A stretch of DNA of 41,813 nt from Holophagaceae bacterium (GTDB lineage Bacteria > Acidobacteriota > Holophagae > Holophagales > Holophagaceae), in the NCBI GenBank assembly GCA_003165415.1, contig PLUC01000155.1:1-41813 (forward strand), read 5' to 3'. A program made the position numbers and the translations under genes. The notes under the pieces are model-generated. The model saw only the letters and a program-made list of their open reading frames with translations. It ran no database searches and had not been told where the DNA came from. Shown piece after piece: positions 1 to 7,988 of this stretch. The stretch's first letter is position 1. Each line of letters opens with the position of its first letter.

Positions 1-1
1 C

Positions 2-967
2 GAGGCCCGGGCCCTGATCGAGTCCTGCGGCCTGCGGTTCGAACCGGGCTTCGACGACCTGGTCACCCTCTACGACCAGGAACGCCTGGTGGCGTGCGGA
101 GCCCGGGCCGGCTATGTCCTAAAGATGCTGGCCATCGCCCCCAGCCACCAGGGCTCGGACACCCTGGGGGAGCTGGTCACCCGGCTCATCCAGTCGGGGC
201 AGGCCGCCGGGCACGAAACCCTGTTCGTGTTCACCCCGCCCCAGAACGCCCCCTCCTTCCAGGCCCTGAACTTCCGCCTGCTGGTCACCTACGGCCAGGC
301 CGCCCTGCTGGAGTATGGGCCGGGACTTCCGGCCTATCTGGCCGCCCACGCCGCCCAGATCAGCCCTGGCCGCAACGGCGCCGTGGTCATCAACGGCAAC
401 CCGTTCACCCTGGGCCACCTGCATCTGGTGGAACAGGCCGCCGCGCGGGTGGACCGCCTGTATCTCTTCGTGGTGCGGGAAGACCGCTCGGTGTTCCCGT
501 TCGCCGTGAGGTACCGCCTGGCCCGGGAAGCCACCGCCCACCTGGCCAACGTGACCCTGCTGGACACCTCCCGCTACGCGGTGAGCGCCGGCACCTTCCC
601 CTCGTACTTCCTGAAGCGGCTCGATGCCCTTTCGGCCGCGCAGATGCAGATCGACCTGTGCCTGTTCGCCGAGGCGCTGGCCCCCCCCTTCCACCTGGCC
701 ACCCGGTTCGTGGGCGAGGAGCCGCTGTGCCCGACCACGGCGGCCTACAACCAGATGATGGCGCAGGTGCTCGGGGAGCACGGCATCGGCCTGGTGGTGG
801 TGCCGCGGATCGAGGCGGGGGGCCTGCCCATCAGCGCCACCCGGGTGCGCGCCGCCTTCCGGACGGGGGACTTCGACACCATCGCGGAGCTGGTGCCCCC
901 GGCCACCCTGGCCTTCCTGCGCTCGGAGGCCGCCCGTCCCATTCAAACCCAGTTGGAGGAAGTCTAG
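2..967 (+). CDS. citC: [citrate (pro-3S)-lyase] ligase, 5'-truncated by window edge
   Basis: CitC uses ATP and acetate to acetylate the thiol of the citrate lyase acyl carrier protein, which activates the lyase. The frame is open to the left edge, so the true start lies outside the window and part of the N-terminal acetyltransferase-like region is missing. The visible part contains a nucleotidyltransferase core: a GNPFTLGHLHLVE stretch (the family's T-x-GH ATP-binding signature) and, near the C terminus, ISATRVR, matching the ISTSxxR-type motif. It is followed 3 nt later by citD, and all genes to 5432 are on the same strand with overlaps or tiny gaps, so it is the first visible gene of a citrate lyase operon. 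Confidence 0.93.
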   Translation, partial: EARALIESCGLRFEPGFDDLVTLYDQERLVACGARAGYVLKMLAIAPSHQGSDTLGELVTRLIQSGQAAGHETLFVFTPPQNAPSFQALNFRLLVTYGQAALLEYGPGLPAYLAAHAAQISPGRNGAVVINGNPFTLGHLHLVEQAAARVDRLYLFVVREDRSVFPFAVRYRLAREATAHLANVTLLDTSRYAVSAGTFPSYFLKRLDALSAAQMQIDLCLFAEALAPPFHLATRFVGEEPLCPTTAAYNQMMAQVLGEHGIGLVVVPRIEAGGLPISATRVRAAFRTGDFDTIAELVPPATLAFLRSEAARPIQTQLEEV

Positions 968-970
968 CGT

Positions 971-1234
971 ATGCGAATCCGAAGCAAGGCCAGTGCGGGC
1001 ACGATGCAGTCCAGCGACCTGATGGTCGTGGTGGAACCTTCCGAAACCTTGCAGATCGACGTCGATTCGACGGTGAAAAAGCAGTACGAGCACCTGATCC
1101 GGGCCCAGATCGGCGCGACCCTGGAGCAGCTCCAGGTGAGCGCGGGCCACATCCAGATCTCAGACCGCGGGGCGCTGGACTATGCCATCGCCGCGCGCGT
1201 CGAAACCGCCATCCGCCGAGCGGCGAAGGAGTAG
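971..1234 (+). CDS. citD: Citrate lyase acyl carrier protein (gamma subunit)
   Basis: This 87-aa protein is the usual CitD size (about 90-100 aa). It carries the 2'-(5''-triphosphoribosyl)-3'-dephospho-CoA prosthetic group to which acetyl and citryl groups are bound. The N-terminal stretch AGTMQSSD matches the attachment region of known CitD proteins (AGTLESGD type), and Ser14 aligns with the modified serine. The C-terminal GALDYAIAARVETAI stretch is also family-typical. The ATG lies 3 nt after the citC stop. The prosthetic group would be made and attached by the CitX-CitG fusion downstream. Confidence 0.93.
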   Translation: MRIRSKASAGTMQSSDLMVVVEPSETLQIDVDSTVKKQYEHLIRAQIGATLEQLQVSAGHIQISDRGALDYAIAARVETAIRRAAKE

Positions 1235-1237
1235 ACC

Positions 1238-1711
1238 ATGGACAAACTCTGGTACCGGGAATGCAACACCGGACGCCGGTTCATCATCAAGCTTGAGCCG
1301 GGGGCCCGGATCACCACCTCCCTGGTGGCATTCGCCCAGGCCAAACAGCTCCCCTTCGCCTCCCTGGTCTCGGCGGTGGGTTCGGTGCGCGACGTGGAGG
1401 TCACCGGCATCCAGGCCGGCGCCCACCTGCCCATGACCGAGCCCCGCTACAAGATCAACAAGCTGGAGGGCCCGCTGGAGCTGATGGGGCTGGAAGGCAA
1501 CATCGCCCCCGGCCCGGACAAGCAGCCGGCTGGGGAGTTCTACCTGCTGGCCTCCAAGTCCAACGGCGACGTGGTGGGCGGACGGCTGGTGGAAGCGGTG
1601 GTGTTCGCCACCTGCGAAATCGTGCTGGCCGAATATCTGGTGGAGGGCATCGAACGCCACCACTCCGCCACCAGCGGCGTGGACACCATCTTCATCGAGG
1701 ATTCCAAATGA
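1238..1711 (+). CDS. PPC/DUF296 domain protein inside the citrate lyase operon
   Basis: This 157-aa protein sits between citD and citE, 3 nt after citD and overlapping citE by the ATGA tetranucleotide at 1708-1711, so it should be co-translated with the lyase subunits. Its sequence fits the PPC (plants and prokaryotes conserved, DUF296) fold: RFIIKLEPGARI near the N terminus, a SAVGSVRDVEVTG strand-turn, LEGPLELMGLEGNI in the middle, and NGDVVGGRLVEAVVFATCEIVL towards the end. In many family members the last motif reads GGH; here it is GGR, so a possible metal or ligand residue is altered. Bacterial PPC proteins are often small trimers without a settled function. It is not one of the standard citrate lyase genes, and I do not assign a reaction. 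Confidence 0.85.
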   Translation: MDKLWYRECNTGRRFIIKLEPGARITTSLVAFAQAKQLPFASLVSAVGSVRDVEVTGIQAGAHLPMTEPRYKINKLEGPLELMGLEGNIAPGPDKQPAGEFYLLASKSNGDVVGGRLVEAVVFATCEIVLAEYLVEGIERHHSATSGVDTIFIEDSK

Positions 1712-2619
1712 TCCTGCGCCGCTCGCTGCTCTATGTGCCGGGCAACATGCCGGGCATGCTGCAAAACATCCCGGTGTTCGAAGCCGACGGGGTGATGATC
1801 GACCTGGAGGACGCGGTGCCCCTGGCGGAAAAGGATTCCGCCCGGCTGCTGACCCGCAACTTCCTGGCCTCCTACAAGGAACGGACCAAGGAGATGTTCG
1901 TGCGCATCAACGGGCTGGACACCCCCTACGCCGCCGACGACCTGCGCGAGGTCCTGCCGGCGCTGCCCACCGGCATCCGCCTGCCCAAGGCCGACCACCC
2001 CGACACCGTGGAGCGGCTGGACACCCTGCTCACCGAGCAGGAGGAGAAGCTGGGCCTGGACATCGGCCACTTCAAGATCATCCCCTCCATCGAAAGCGCC
2101 CGGGGCGTGCTCAACTGCGTGGAGACCGCCAAGGCATCCAAGCGCCTGGTGGCCCTGGCCTTTGGGGCGGAGGACTACACCGCCTCCATGGAGATCGACC
2201 GCACCAAGACCGGCGAGGAGCTGTTCTCGGCCCGCACCCAGGTGGTGTGGGCGGCCAAGGCCGCGGGGATCCAGGCCATCGACTCCATCTTCTCGGACGT
2301 GAACGACATGGAGGCCCTGCGGGCGGAGACCCTGCTGATCAAGCGCCTGGGCTTCACCGGCAAGTCCCTGGTGAACCCCAGGCAGATCGAGGTCATCCAC
2401 GAGGTGTTCCGGCCCACCGCCGAGGAGATCCGCCATGCCCTGGAGGTGATGGACGCCATCAAGCGGGCCCGGGAGATGGGCACCGGCGTCATTTCCCTGA
2501 AGGGCAAGATGGTCGACGCCCCGGTGGTGACCCGCGCGGCCCGGACCATCCGGGAGGGCGTGGCCTTCGGCATGCTGGAATTCGACCTATCCGATGAGGT
2601 GATCCATGGCGAAAAATAG
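1708..2619 (+). CDS. citE: Citrate lyase beta subunit (citryl-CoA lyase)
   Basis: The 303-aa protein belongs to the CitE/HpcH-HpaI TIM-barrel family. It cleaves citryl-S-ACP to oxaloacetate and acetyl-S-ACP. Family motifs visible are RSLLYVPGN at the N terminus, VMIDLEDAV (Mg-binding acidic region, residues about 24-32), the substrate-binding arginine in FVRINGLDT, IIPSIESARG, and FGAEDYTASM. The length is normal. It overlaps the PPC gene by 4 nt at its start, and its 3' end overlaps citF by 14 nt. Confidence 0.95.
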   Translation: MILRRSLLYVPGNMPGMLQNIPVFEADGVMIDLEDAVPLAEKDSARLLTRNFLASYKERTKEMFVRINGLDTPYAADDLREVLPALPTGIRLPKADHPDTVERLDTLLTEQEEKLGLDIGHFKIIPSIESARGVLNCVETAKASKRLVALAFGAEDYTASMEIDRTKTGEELFSARTQVVWAAKAAGIQAIDSIFSDVNDMEALRAETLLIKRLGFTGKSLVNPRQIEVIHEVFRPTAEEIRHALEVMDAIKRAREMGTGVISLKGKMVDAPVVTRAARTIREGVAFGMLEFDLSDEVIHGEK

Positions 2620-4144
2620 CCTCGGACGGGAGATCCCGGCCCAGTGGCGGGGACGGACGCTGGATCCGTACCTGGACCCCTGGAGCCGGCAGCCGGAAGT
2701 GCTCCGGGCCACCCGTCCCCTGGTGCGGCGCGCCCCCGGCGACAGCAAGCTGCTGCCTTCCCTGCGGGCCGCCATCGAGGCCTGCGGGCTGAAGAACGGC
2801 ATGACCATCTCCACCCACCACGCCCTGCGCAACGGCGACCTGCTGCTGAACCTGCTGGTGAAGGAAATGGACGCCATGGGCCTGCGCGACATGGGCATCG
2901 CCTCCAGCTCCGTGCACGGGGTCCACGCCGAGATCATCCCCTCCATCCGCAACGGCACCATCACCCGCATCGAGACCGGGGTGAACGGCCTCATCGGCGA
3001 ACTGGTGAGCAAGGGCGAGCTGAAGTGCTCCATCGTGGTGCGCAGCCACGGCGGGCGGGCCCGGTCCCTGGTCACCGGCGAGGTGGAAGTGGACGCCACC
3101 TTCATCGCCGCCCCGTGCTGCGACCTCACCGGCAACCTGAACGGAGTGTCCGGCCCCGCCGCCTGCGGCTCCCTGGGCTACGCCCACACCGACGCCCGCT
3201 ATGCACGCAAGGTGGTGGCGGTCACCGACCACATGGTGCGCTACCCGGCGGCGCCCATCAGCATCTCCCAGAGCGACGTGGACTACGTGGTGCAGATCGA
3301 GTCCCTGGGCGATCCCGCCAAGATCGTCTCCACCACCACCCGGCTGACCCGGGACCCGGCGGGGCTGCTCATCGCCAAGTACGCCGCCGAGGTGATCGAG
3401 GCCTCCGGGCTGCTCAAGGACGGCTTCTCCTTCCAGACCGGCGCCGGGGGCACCTCCCTGGCGGTGGCCGACCTGGTGCACCGGAAGATGAGGGAGGGCA
3501 AGATCAAGGGCAGCTTCGGCTGCGGCGGGATCACCGGCTACTTCGTGGACATGCTGGAGGACGGCTGCTTCGAGACCCTGTTCGACGTGCAGTGCTTCGA
3601 TCTGCGCGCGGTGGAATCCATCCGCCGCAACGCCGGGCACCGGGAGATCAGCGCTGACCTGTATGCCAACCCGTTCAACCGGGGCGCCGTGGTCAACATG
3701 CTCGACTGCGTGATCCTCGGCGCCACCGAGGTGGACGTGGACTTCAACGTCAACGTCAACACCGAGTCCAGCGGCCTCCTGCTGCACAACACCGGCGGCC
3801 ACTGCGACGTGGCGGCGGGGGCCAAGCTGGCCATCGTGGTGGCGCCCTCCATGCGCGGCCGGCTGCCCATCGTGCGCGACGCGGTGACCACCATCACCAC
3901 CCCGGGGGAGACCGTGGACGTCATCGTCACCGAGCGGGGCATCTGCGTGTCCGACAAGCACGAGGACCTGAAGCGCGAGCTGAGGCGGCGCAACCTGCCG
4001 GTCAAGGACATCCGCCAGTTCCACGACGAGATCACCCGCCTCACCGGCGTTCCCAGGCCGGTGGACTTCGAGGACGACATCGTGGCCCTCATCGAGTACC
4101 GGGACGGTTCGATCATCGATGTGGTGCGGCGGGTCCGTGAATGA
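2606..4144 (+). CDS. citF: Citrate lyase alpha subunit (citrate CoA-transferase)
   Basis: At 512 aa this is the usual size for CitF. It transfers the acyl carrier protein from acetate to citrate, giving citryl-S-ACP for CitE. Characteristic segments include NSLGREIPA at the N terminus, the STHHALRNGD stretch, FQTGAGGTSLAVA, and a Gly-rich CGGITGYFVDMLE region, with HNTGGHCDVAAGAKL and VTERGI further on. The start lies inside the end of citE (14-nt overlap), and the stop overlaps the beginning of the citX-citG gene, which indicates translational coupling. Confidence 0.95.
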   Translation: MAKNSLGREIPAQWRGRTLDPYLDPWSRQPEVLRATRPLVRRAPGDSKLLPSLRAAIEACGLKNGMTISTHHALRNGDLLLNLLVKEMDAMGLRDMGIASSSVHGVHAEIIPSIRNGTITRIETGVNGLIGELVSKGELKCSIVVRSHGGRARSLVTGEVEVDATFIAAPCCDLTGNLNGVSGPAACGSLGYAHTDARYARKVVAVTDHMVRYPAAPISISQSDVDYVVQIESLGDPAKIVSTTTRLTRDPAGLLIAKYAAEVIEASGLLKDGFSFQTGAGGTSLAVADLVHRKMREGKIKGSFGCGGITGYFVDMLEDGCFETLFDVQCFDLRAVESIRRNAGHREISADLYANPFNRGAVVNMLDCVILGATEVDVDFNVNVNTESSGLLLHNTGGHCDVAAGAKLAIVVAPSMRGRLPIVRDAVTTITTPGETVDVIVTERGICVSDKHEDLKRELRRRNLPVKDIRQFHDEITRLTGVPRPVDFEDDIVALIEYRDGSIIDVVRRVRE

Positions 4145-5432
4145 CCCGGAACTGAGGGCGGACCTGCTCGCGGCGCGGGATGCCCGGGCGGAGCAGGTGC
4201 AGTCCGCCCTGGCCCGGAACCCGGTCCCGGTGCTGATGATCAGCGCCAACGTGCCCGGGCCGGACAAGTTCCGCCCGGGCCTCGCCCGCATGCTCCAGGC
4301 CGCGCTGGATTCGCTGCACGCGGCCATCGGGCTGGAACTGGTGGTGAGCCGCCGGGATCGCGGCGGCCCCTTCCACCTCGCCGCCTCCGCGGCCGCGCCC
4401 GCGGCGGCCAAGCGCGCCGCGATGGCGATCGAGGCGGGCCCCTCCGGGCGCCTGCTGGACCTGGACGTGTACGCCCCGGACGGCGTCCAGGTGGACCGGG
4501 CCCTGCTCGGGCTGCCGCCCCGGCCCTGCCTGGTCTGCGCCGAGCCGGCGCGGGAGTGCATCCGGCTGGGCCGCCACTCCCCGGAGGAACTCATGGAGCG
4601 GGTGGACGCGCTGCTGCGGCCGTGGCGGCCCACGCCCCGGCCCCTGCTCCCGGAAACCCTGGCGGCCAACCTGAGCCTGGGCGCTCTGCGCGAACTGGAG
4701 CTCACCCCCAAGCCCGGCCTGGTGGACCGCCGGGACAGCGGCTCCCACCCGGATCTTTCCCTGGCGCGCATGCGCGCCTCCGTGGCCCTGCTGCCCCGGT
4801 ATTTCGACAGCATCCTGCAATGCTCCCGAGAGGGACGGCCCTTGCCGGCCTTCGTCCAGGCCGGGATCGAGGCCGAACAGCGCATGACCCAGGCCATCCA
4901 ATGCAACGCCCACAAGGGCTACATCTTCCTGGCCGGGCTGGCGCTCATGGGCGCCTGGGCGTGCGGCGGCCGCCCGGAGCTGCTGCCGGGGGCCATCGCC
5001 GAGCGCGCCCAGGCCTTCTTCGCCCACTTCAGCGCCCAGGATTCCCACGGCGCCCGCATCCGCGGCCAGCACGGCCTGGGCGGCATCAGGGCCGAGGCCC
5101 TGCAGGGGCTGCCCGCCGTGTTCGAGCACGGCTGGCCGCGCTACCGGGAAGCCCTGGAGACCGGCTGGGATCCCGACCACGCCGCCTTCTACCTCATGGC
5201 GGTGCTCATGCAGCGGGTGGAGGACACCACCGCCGTCAGCCGCTGCGGACTGGAGGGCCTGGACCGCCTGCGCCGGGACGGCGCCGCCCTGCAGCGGCTG
5301 CTGGAGCGGGGACACGATCCGGAGCCCATGCTGGCCGGACTCAACCAGGAGTACCGCGCGGCGGGCCTGACCATGGGCGGGGTGGCGGACTGCATGGCGC
5401 TCACCTTCGCCCTGGAGGAAACGGCCCAGTAA
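4119..5432 (+). CDS. citXG: CitX-CitG fusion: holo-ACP synthase / triphosphoribosyl-dephospho-CoA synthase
   Basis: One 437-aa chain carries two activities needed to make holo-CitD. Residues 1 to about 170 match CitX, which attaches the prosthetic group to CitD (LLAARDARAEQVQ, VLMISANVPGPDK, LDLDVYAPDG, LGLPPRPCLVC). Residues about 175-437 match CitG, which makes triphosphoribosyl-dephospho-CoA from ATP and dephospho-CoA (ELTPKPGLVDRRDSGSH, NAHKGYIF, GQHGLGGIRAEALQG, RVEDTT). Bifunctional CitXG proteins are known, for example in Haemophilus. Two starts are possible: ATG at 4119, or GTG at 4137, which gives a GTGA-type overlap with the citF stop; neither has a decisive ribosome binding site. 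It is the last cit gene, and no terminator with a T-run is obvious after 5432. Confidence 0.92.
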   Translation: MWCGGSVNDPELRADLLAARDARAEQVQSALARNPVPVLMISANVPGPDKFRPGLARMLQAALDSLHAAIGLELVVSRRDRGGPFHLAASAAAPAAAKRAAMAIEAGPSGRLLDLDVYAPDGVQVDRALLGLPPRPCLVCAEPARECIRLGRHSPEELMERVDALLRPWRPTPRPLLPETLAANLSLGALRELELTPKPGLVDRRDSGSHPDLSLARMRASVALLPRYFDSILQCSREGRPLPAFVQAGIEAEQRMTQAIQCNAHKGYIFLAGLALMGAWACGGRPELLPGAIAERAQAFFAHFSAQDSHGARIRGQHGLGGIRAEALQGLPAVFEHGWPRYREALETGWDPDHAAFYLMAVLMQRVEDTTAVSRCGLEGLDRLRRDGAALQRLLERGHDPEPMLAGLNQEYRAAGLTMGGVADCMALTFALEETAQ

Positions 5433-5508
5433 CCCCTGGTCTCAGGCTAAAAAAGTGCCATTCTGGTCGCATCATCAGAACTGTCTTGTTTATGCGTGAG
5501 GGGTAGCC

Positions 5509-7221
5509 ATGGCTGTCAGTTTCGACTTGTCGAGCATTGGGAAGCGCTGTTGCCATCAGTTCCTCATCCTGGTCACCGCCATCCTGGCCCTGGCATCGCC
5601 GGCCCCTGCGGGGGAGCGCCGGATCGCCCTGGTGATCGGCAACGGGACCTATTCCGCGACGCCCTTGCCGAACCCGGTCAACGACGCAACGGACATGGCC
5701 GCCGCCCTCAGGCACCTCGGATTCAGCGTCAGCCTGAAGACGAACGCCGGTCTCCAGACGATGGAGGACGCAGTCAGGGAATTCGGCGCAGGGCTCAAGC
5801 AGGGAGGAGTCGGGCTATTCTTTTATGCCGGCCACGGTGTCCAGATCGCCGGCAGGAACTACCTGATCCCGATCGGCGCCCGGATCACCAAGGAGACCGA
5901 CGTCAAATACCAGGCCGTGGATGCCGAAATGGTCCTGGACGAGATGGCGGGGTCGGGCAGCGACATGAACATCGCCATCCTCGACGCCTGCCGGGACAAC
6001 CCGTTCGGCACCGGCTTCCGGAGCGCCACCCGGGGCCTCGCGATCGTTTCCGCGGCCCCCAAGGGAAGCCTGATCGCCTATTCGACCTCCCCGGGCAAGG
6101 TGGCCGTGGACGGCGCCGGCCGAAACAGCCCGTACACCGCAGCGCTGCTGAAGTACATGGACCAGCCGGGGCTGTCCCTGCTGGACGTGTTCATGAACGT
6201 GCGCCAGGAGCTGGTCCGGAGGACCAGAGGCCAGCAGGTGCCCTGGGAGTTGTCCTCCCTCGAGGGGCACTTCTACTTCAAGGAAGCTGACGCCGCGGGA
6301 GGCGAAAAGGCCGCTCCGGCCACGGCGGCGATGCCGAAGGCCGTCGGGGCCGAGGACAAGCCGGCCGCCAGGGACTGGCTGGACAAGGGGCAGCGCCTGG
6401 CCGAAGCGAAGGGCTACAGCGGGGCCATTGCCTGCTACGACAAGGCCATCGCGCTGGATCCGGAAAGCGCCTCCGCGCTCGCGGCCCGTGCGGCCTCCAG
6501 GATGATGCTGGGCGATTGCAAGGGGGCGCAGGGCGATTGCGACCTGGCGATCGGGATCGACCCCGCCTTCGCGCTCGCGTACGTCTACCGCGGTTGGGCC
6601 AAAGGCGGGCTGAACGATTTCGGCAATGCCATCAAGGACTGCGACACGGCCATTGCGCTCGACGCCACGCTGGCCCTGGCGCACTACATGCGCGGGTGGG
6701 CCAAGTGTGGTTCCGGGGATTACCCGGGTTCCATCCGCGACCTGGACCAGGCCCTCAAGCTCGACCCCCGGATGGCGTGGGCCTATACGCACCGTGCCAC
6801 GCCCAAGCTGATGCTGGGCGACGTCAAGGGGGCGCTGGAGGACTGTGACCGGGCGATCGGGATCGATCCCTCCCTGGCCTATGCGTATGTCAACCGCGGA
6901 TGGGCCAAGGGCTGCCAGAACGACTTCGGCGCCGCCATCCAGGACTGCGACAAGGCGGTCCAGCTGGATCCCCGGCTGGCCATGGGCTATTACATGCGCG
7001 GCTGGGCCGAGGCGGGCATGAAGCAGCATGCGGCGGCGATCACGGACCTGGACAAGGCCATCGAGCTCGCCCCCAGCCTAGGCTACGCCTATTACTTCCG
7101 TGGGGTTTCCAGGGCGGCGCTGGGGGATGCCGCGGCGGCGGACAAGGATTACCTGGCTGCGGCAAGACTGGGGTGCGCGGACGCCCAGAGGCTGCTCACG
7201 GGGAAACAAAGGACCCAGTGA
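5509..7221 (+). CDS. Exported caspase-like (peptidase C14) protein with TPR repeats
   Basis: This 570-aa protein starts with a probable Sec signal peptide (basic residues, then hydrophobic FLILVTAILALA, with cleavage likely after APA at about residue 34). The caspase/metacaspase-fold domain follows: ERRIALVIGNGTY, NPVNDATDMAAAL, the catalytic-histidine motif FFYAGHGVQ (His109) and the catalytic-cysteine motif ILDACRDNPF (Cys161). Both dyad residues are present, so it may be an active peptidase in the envelope. From about residue 285 the C terminus is built of at least six TPR-like units (DLDQALKLDPRMAWAY type), a protein-binding scaffold. The ATG has a GAGGGG site 6 nt upstream. It stands alone between the cit operon and the convergent vapBC pair. 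Substrate unknown. Confidence 0.88.
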   Translation: MAVSFDLSSIGKRCCHQFLILVTAILALASPAPAGERRIALVIGNGTYSATPLPNPVNDATDMAAALRHLGFSVSLKTNAGLQTMEDAVREFGAGLKQGGVGLFFYAGHGVQIAGRNYLIPIGARITKETDVKYQAVDAEMVLDEMAGSGSDMNIAILDACRDNPFGTGFRSATRGLAIVSAAPKGSLIAYSTSPGKVAVDGAGRNSPYTAALLKYMDQPGLSLLDVFMNVRQELVRRTRGQQVPWELSSLEGHFYFKEADAAGGEKAAPATAAMPKAVGAEDKPAARDWLDKGQRLAEAKGYSGAIACYDKAIALDPESASALAARAASRMMLGDCKGAQGDCDLAIGIDPAFALAYVYRGWAKGGLNDFGNAIKDCDTAIALDATLALAHYMRGWAKCGSGDYPGSIRDLDQALKLDPRMAWAYTHRATPKLMLGDVKGALEDCDRAIGIDPSLAYAYVNRGWAKGCQNDFGAAIQDCDKAVQLDPRLAMGYYMRGWAEAGMKQHAAAITDLDKAIELAPSLGYAYYFRGVSRAALGDAAAADKDYLAAARLGCADAQRLLTGKQRTQ

Positions 7222-7235
7222 TGCCGGCGCTGGAC

Positions 7236-7664
7236 TTAGTGTTCCGTCCTCCCAGGCCCAATGGGCACCGGATCGCGGACGACCTCGATCACGATCCCTT
7301 CCAGCCTCACGTTCCTCCATTCCTGTTCGGTGGTGAGCACGATGCCCCCATGGATCTGGGCAGTGGCCAGGCAGATCCGGTCGCCCAGGGACAAGCCCAG
7401 GGGCTTGCCGATCGTGGCGAGGCGCCCTGCATGGATGGCAACCCTCTCGTCGCAAGGGGTCACTTCGGCGGGTATGCCCAACATGATGGCTTCCGCTTCT
7501 TCTTCAGGCAGGCCGACCGTGACGAGTTTGGCAAGGGCCTCGCTGAGGTTGACCGCGGATACGACGCACTGGCCCTGCTCCAGGGCCTGGGTGATCCGCT
7601 CCGCACCCCTTTCCACCTGGATCAAGGCGAGCAGCGCGCTGGCATCGAGGACGAACTGGGTCAT
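7236..7664 (-). CDS. vapC: PIN-domain toxin (VapC family ribonuclease)
   Basis: The frame is open further upstream, but the start is set at the ATG at 7664, one base after the antitoxin stop, giving 142 aa beginning MTQFVLDASALLAL. PIN-domain acidic residues are in place: Asp7 (VLDASALL), Glu42 (SAVNLSEALAKL) and Asp95 (LSLGDRICLATA), with TTEQEW in place of the commoner TTDxxW. VapC toxins are Mg-dependent endoribonucleases held inactive by their antitoxin. The gene ends 14 nt from the stop of the convergent caspase-TPR gene, with no terminator between. Confidence 0.88.
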   Translation of the reverse strand: MTQFVLDASALLALIQVERGAERITQALEQGQCVVSAVNLSEALAKLVTVGLPEEEAEAIMLGIPAEVTPCDERVAIHAGRLATIGKPLGLSLGDRICLATAQIHGGIVLTTEQEWRNVRLEGIVIEVVRDPVPIGPGRTEH

Positions 7665-7665
7665 G

Positions 7666-7914
7666 TCAGCGGTCCCGGTAGGCTTCGGCCGCCTCGGCGG
7701 CCCGGTCCCGGGAGAGGTCATCGGCCAGGGAAGGTCTTCCCTTCAGATAGGGTGCGGCCAACGCCTGGACCTTCTGCACCGCCTCCCGGACCGACAGGAC
7801 CCGGAGCACCGGGCCACGGTCATCCAGGACCACCTCTCCGTCCGCCAGACCATACTTCTTCCGCATGGCGTTGGGGATCACAATCCGCCCTTGGGTCATG
7901 GGGACTTTCTGCAC
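7666..7914 (-). CDS. vapB: AbrB/SpoVT-type antitoxin (VapB-like)
   Basis: This 82-aa protein has an N-terminal swapped-hairpin AbrB DNA-binding domain (QGRIVIPNAMRKKYGLADGEVVLDD) and a C-terminal tail that should wrap the toxin (YLKGRPSLADDLSRDRAAEAAEAY). The GTG at 7914 is preferred because GGAGG lies 4 nt upstream. A TTG at 7932 would place that site inside the gene, and an ATG at 7899 is the other option. It is encoded directly upstream of vapC and probably binds the palindrome overlapping its own promoter. Confidence 0.85.
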   Translation of the reverse strand: MQKVPMTQGRIVIPNAMRKKYGLADGEVVLDDRGPVLRVLSVREAVQKVQALAAPYLKGRPSLADDLSRDRAAEAAEAYRDR

Positions 7915-7932
7915 AGATCCTCCATCCCGCAA

Positions 7933-7961
7933 AGAATAGTCATTGTTCTAAAAAGTGTCAA
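7933..7961 (-). promoter_or_regulatory. vapBC promoter with operator-like palindrome
   Basis: On the minus strand, TTGACA (7961-7956) is separated by 17 nt from TATTCT (7938-7933), with an A/T-rich stretch just upstream. The imperfect palindrome AGAACAATGACTATTCT (7949-7933) covers the -10 box, as expected for autorepression by an AbrB-type antitoxin. The GTG of vapB is about 20 nt downstream of the -10. Confidence 0.75.
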
Positions 7962-7988
7962 TTTAAAATTTTTGGATGAATATTGAAT

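Noticed and set aside
2489..4915. Very long open frame on the minus strand across citF and citX-citG
   Set aside because: Its product is His/Gly/Arg-rich with no domain, and the plus strand carries clear cit proteins. High-GC codon bias keeps antisense frames open.
5481..5492. CTGTCTTGTTTA here resembles CAGTCTTGTTTA at 39597-39608
   Set aside because: A single 11/12 match in unrelated positions and contexts is compatible with chance.
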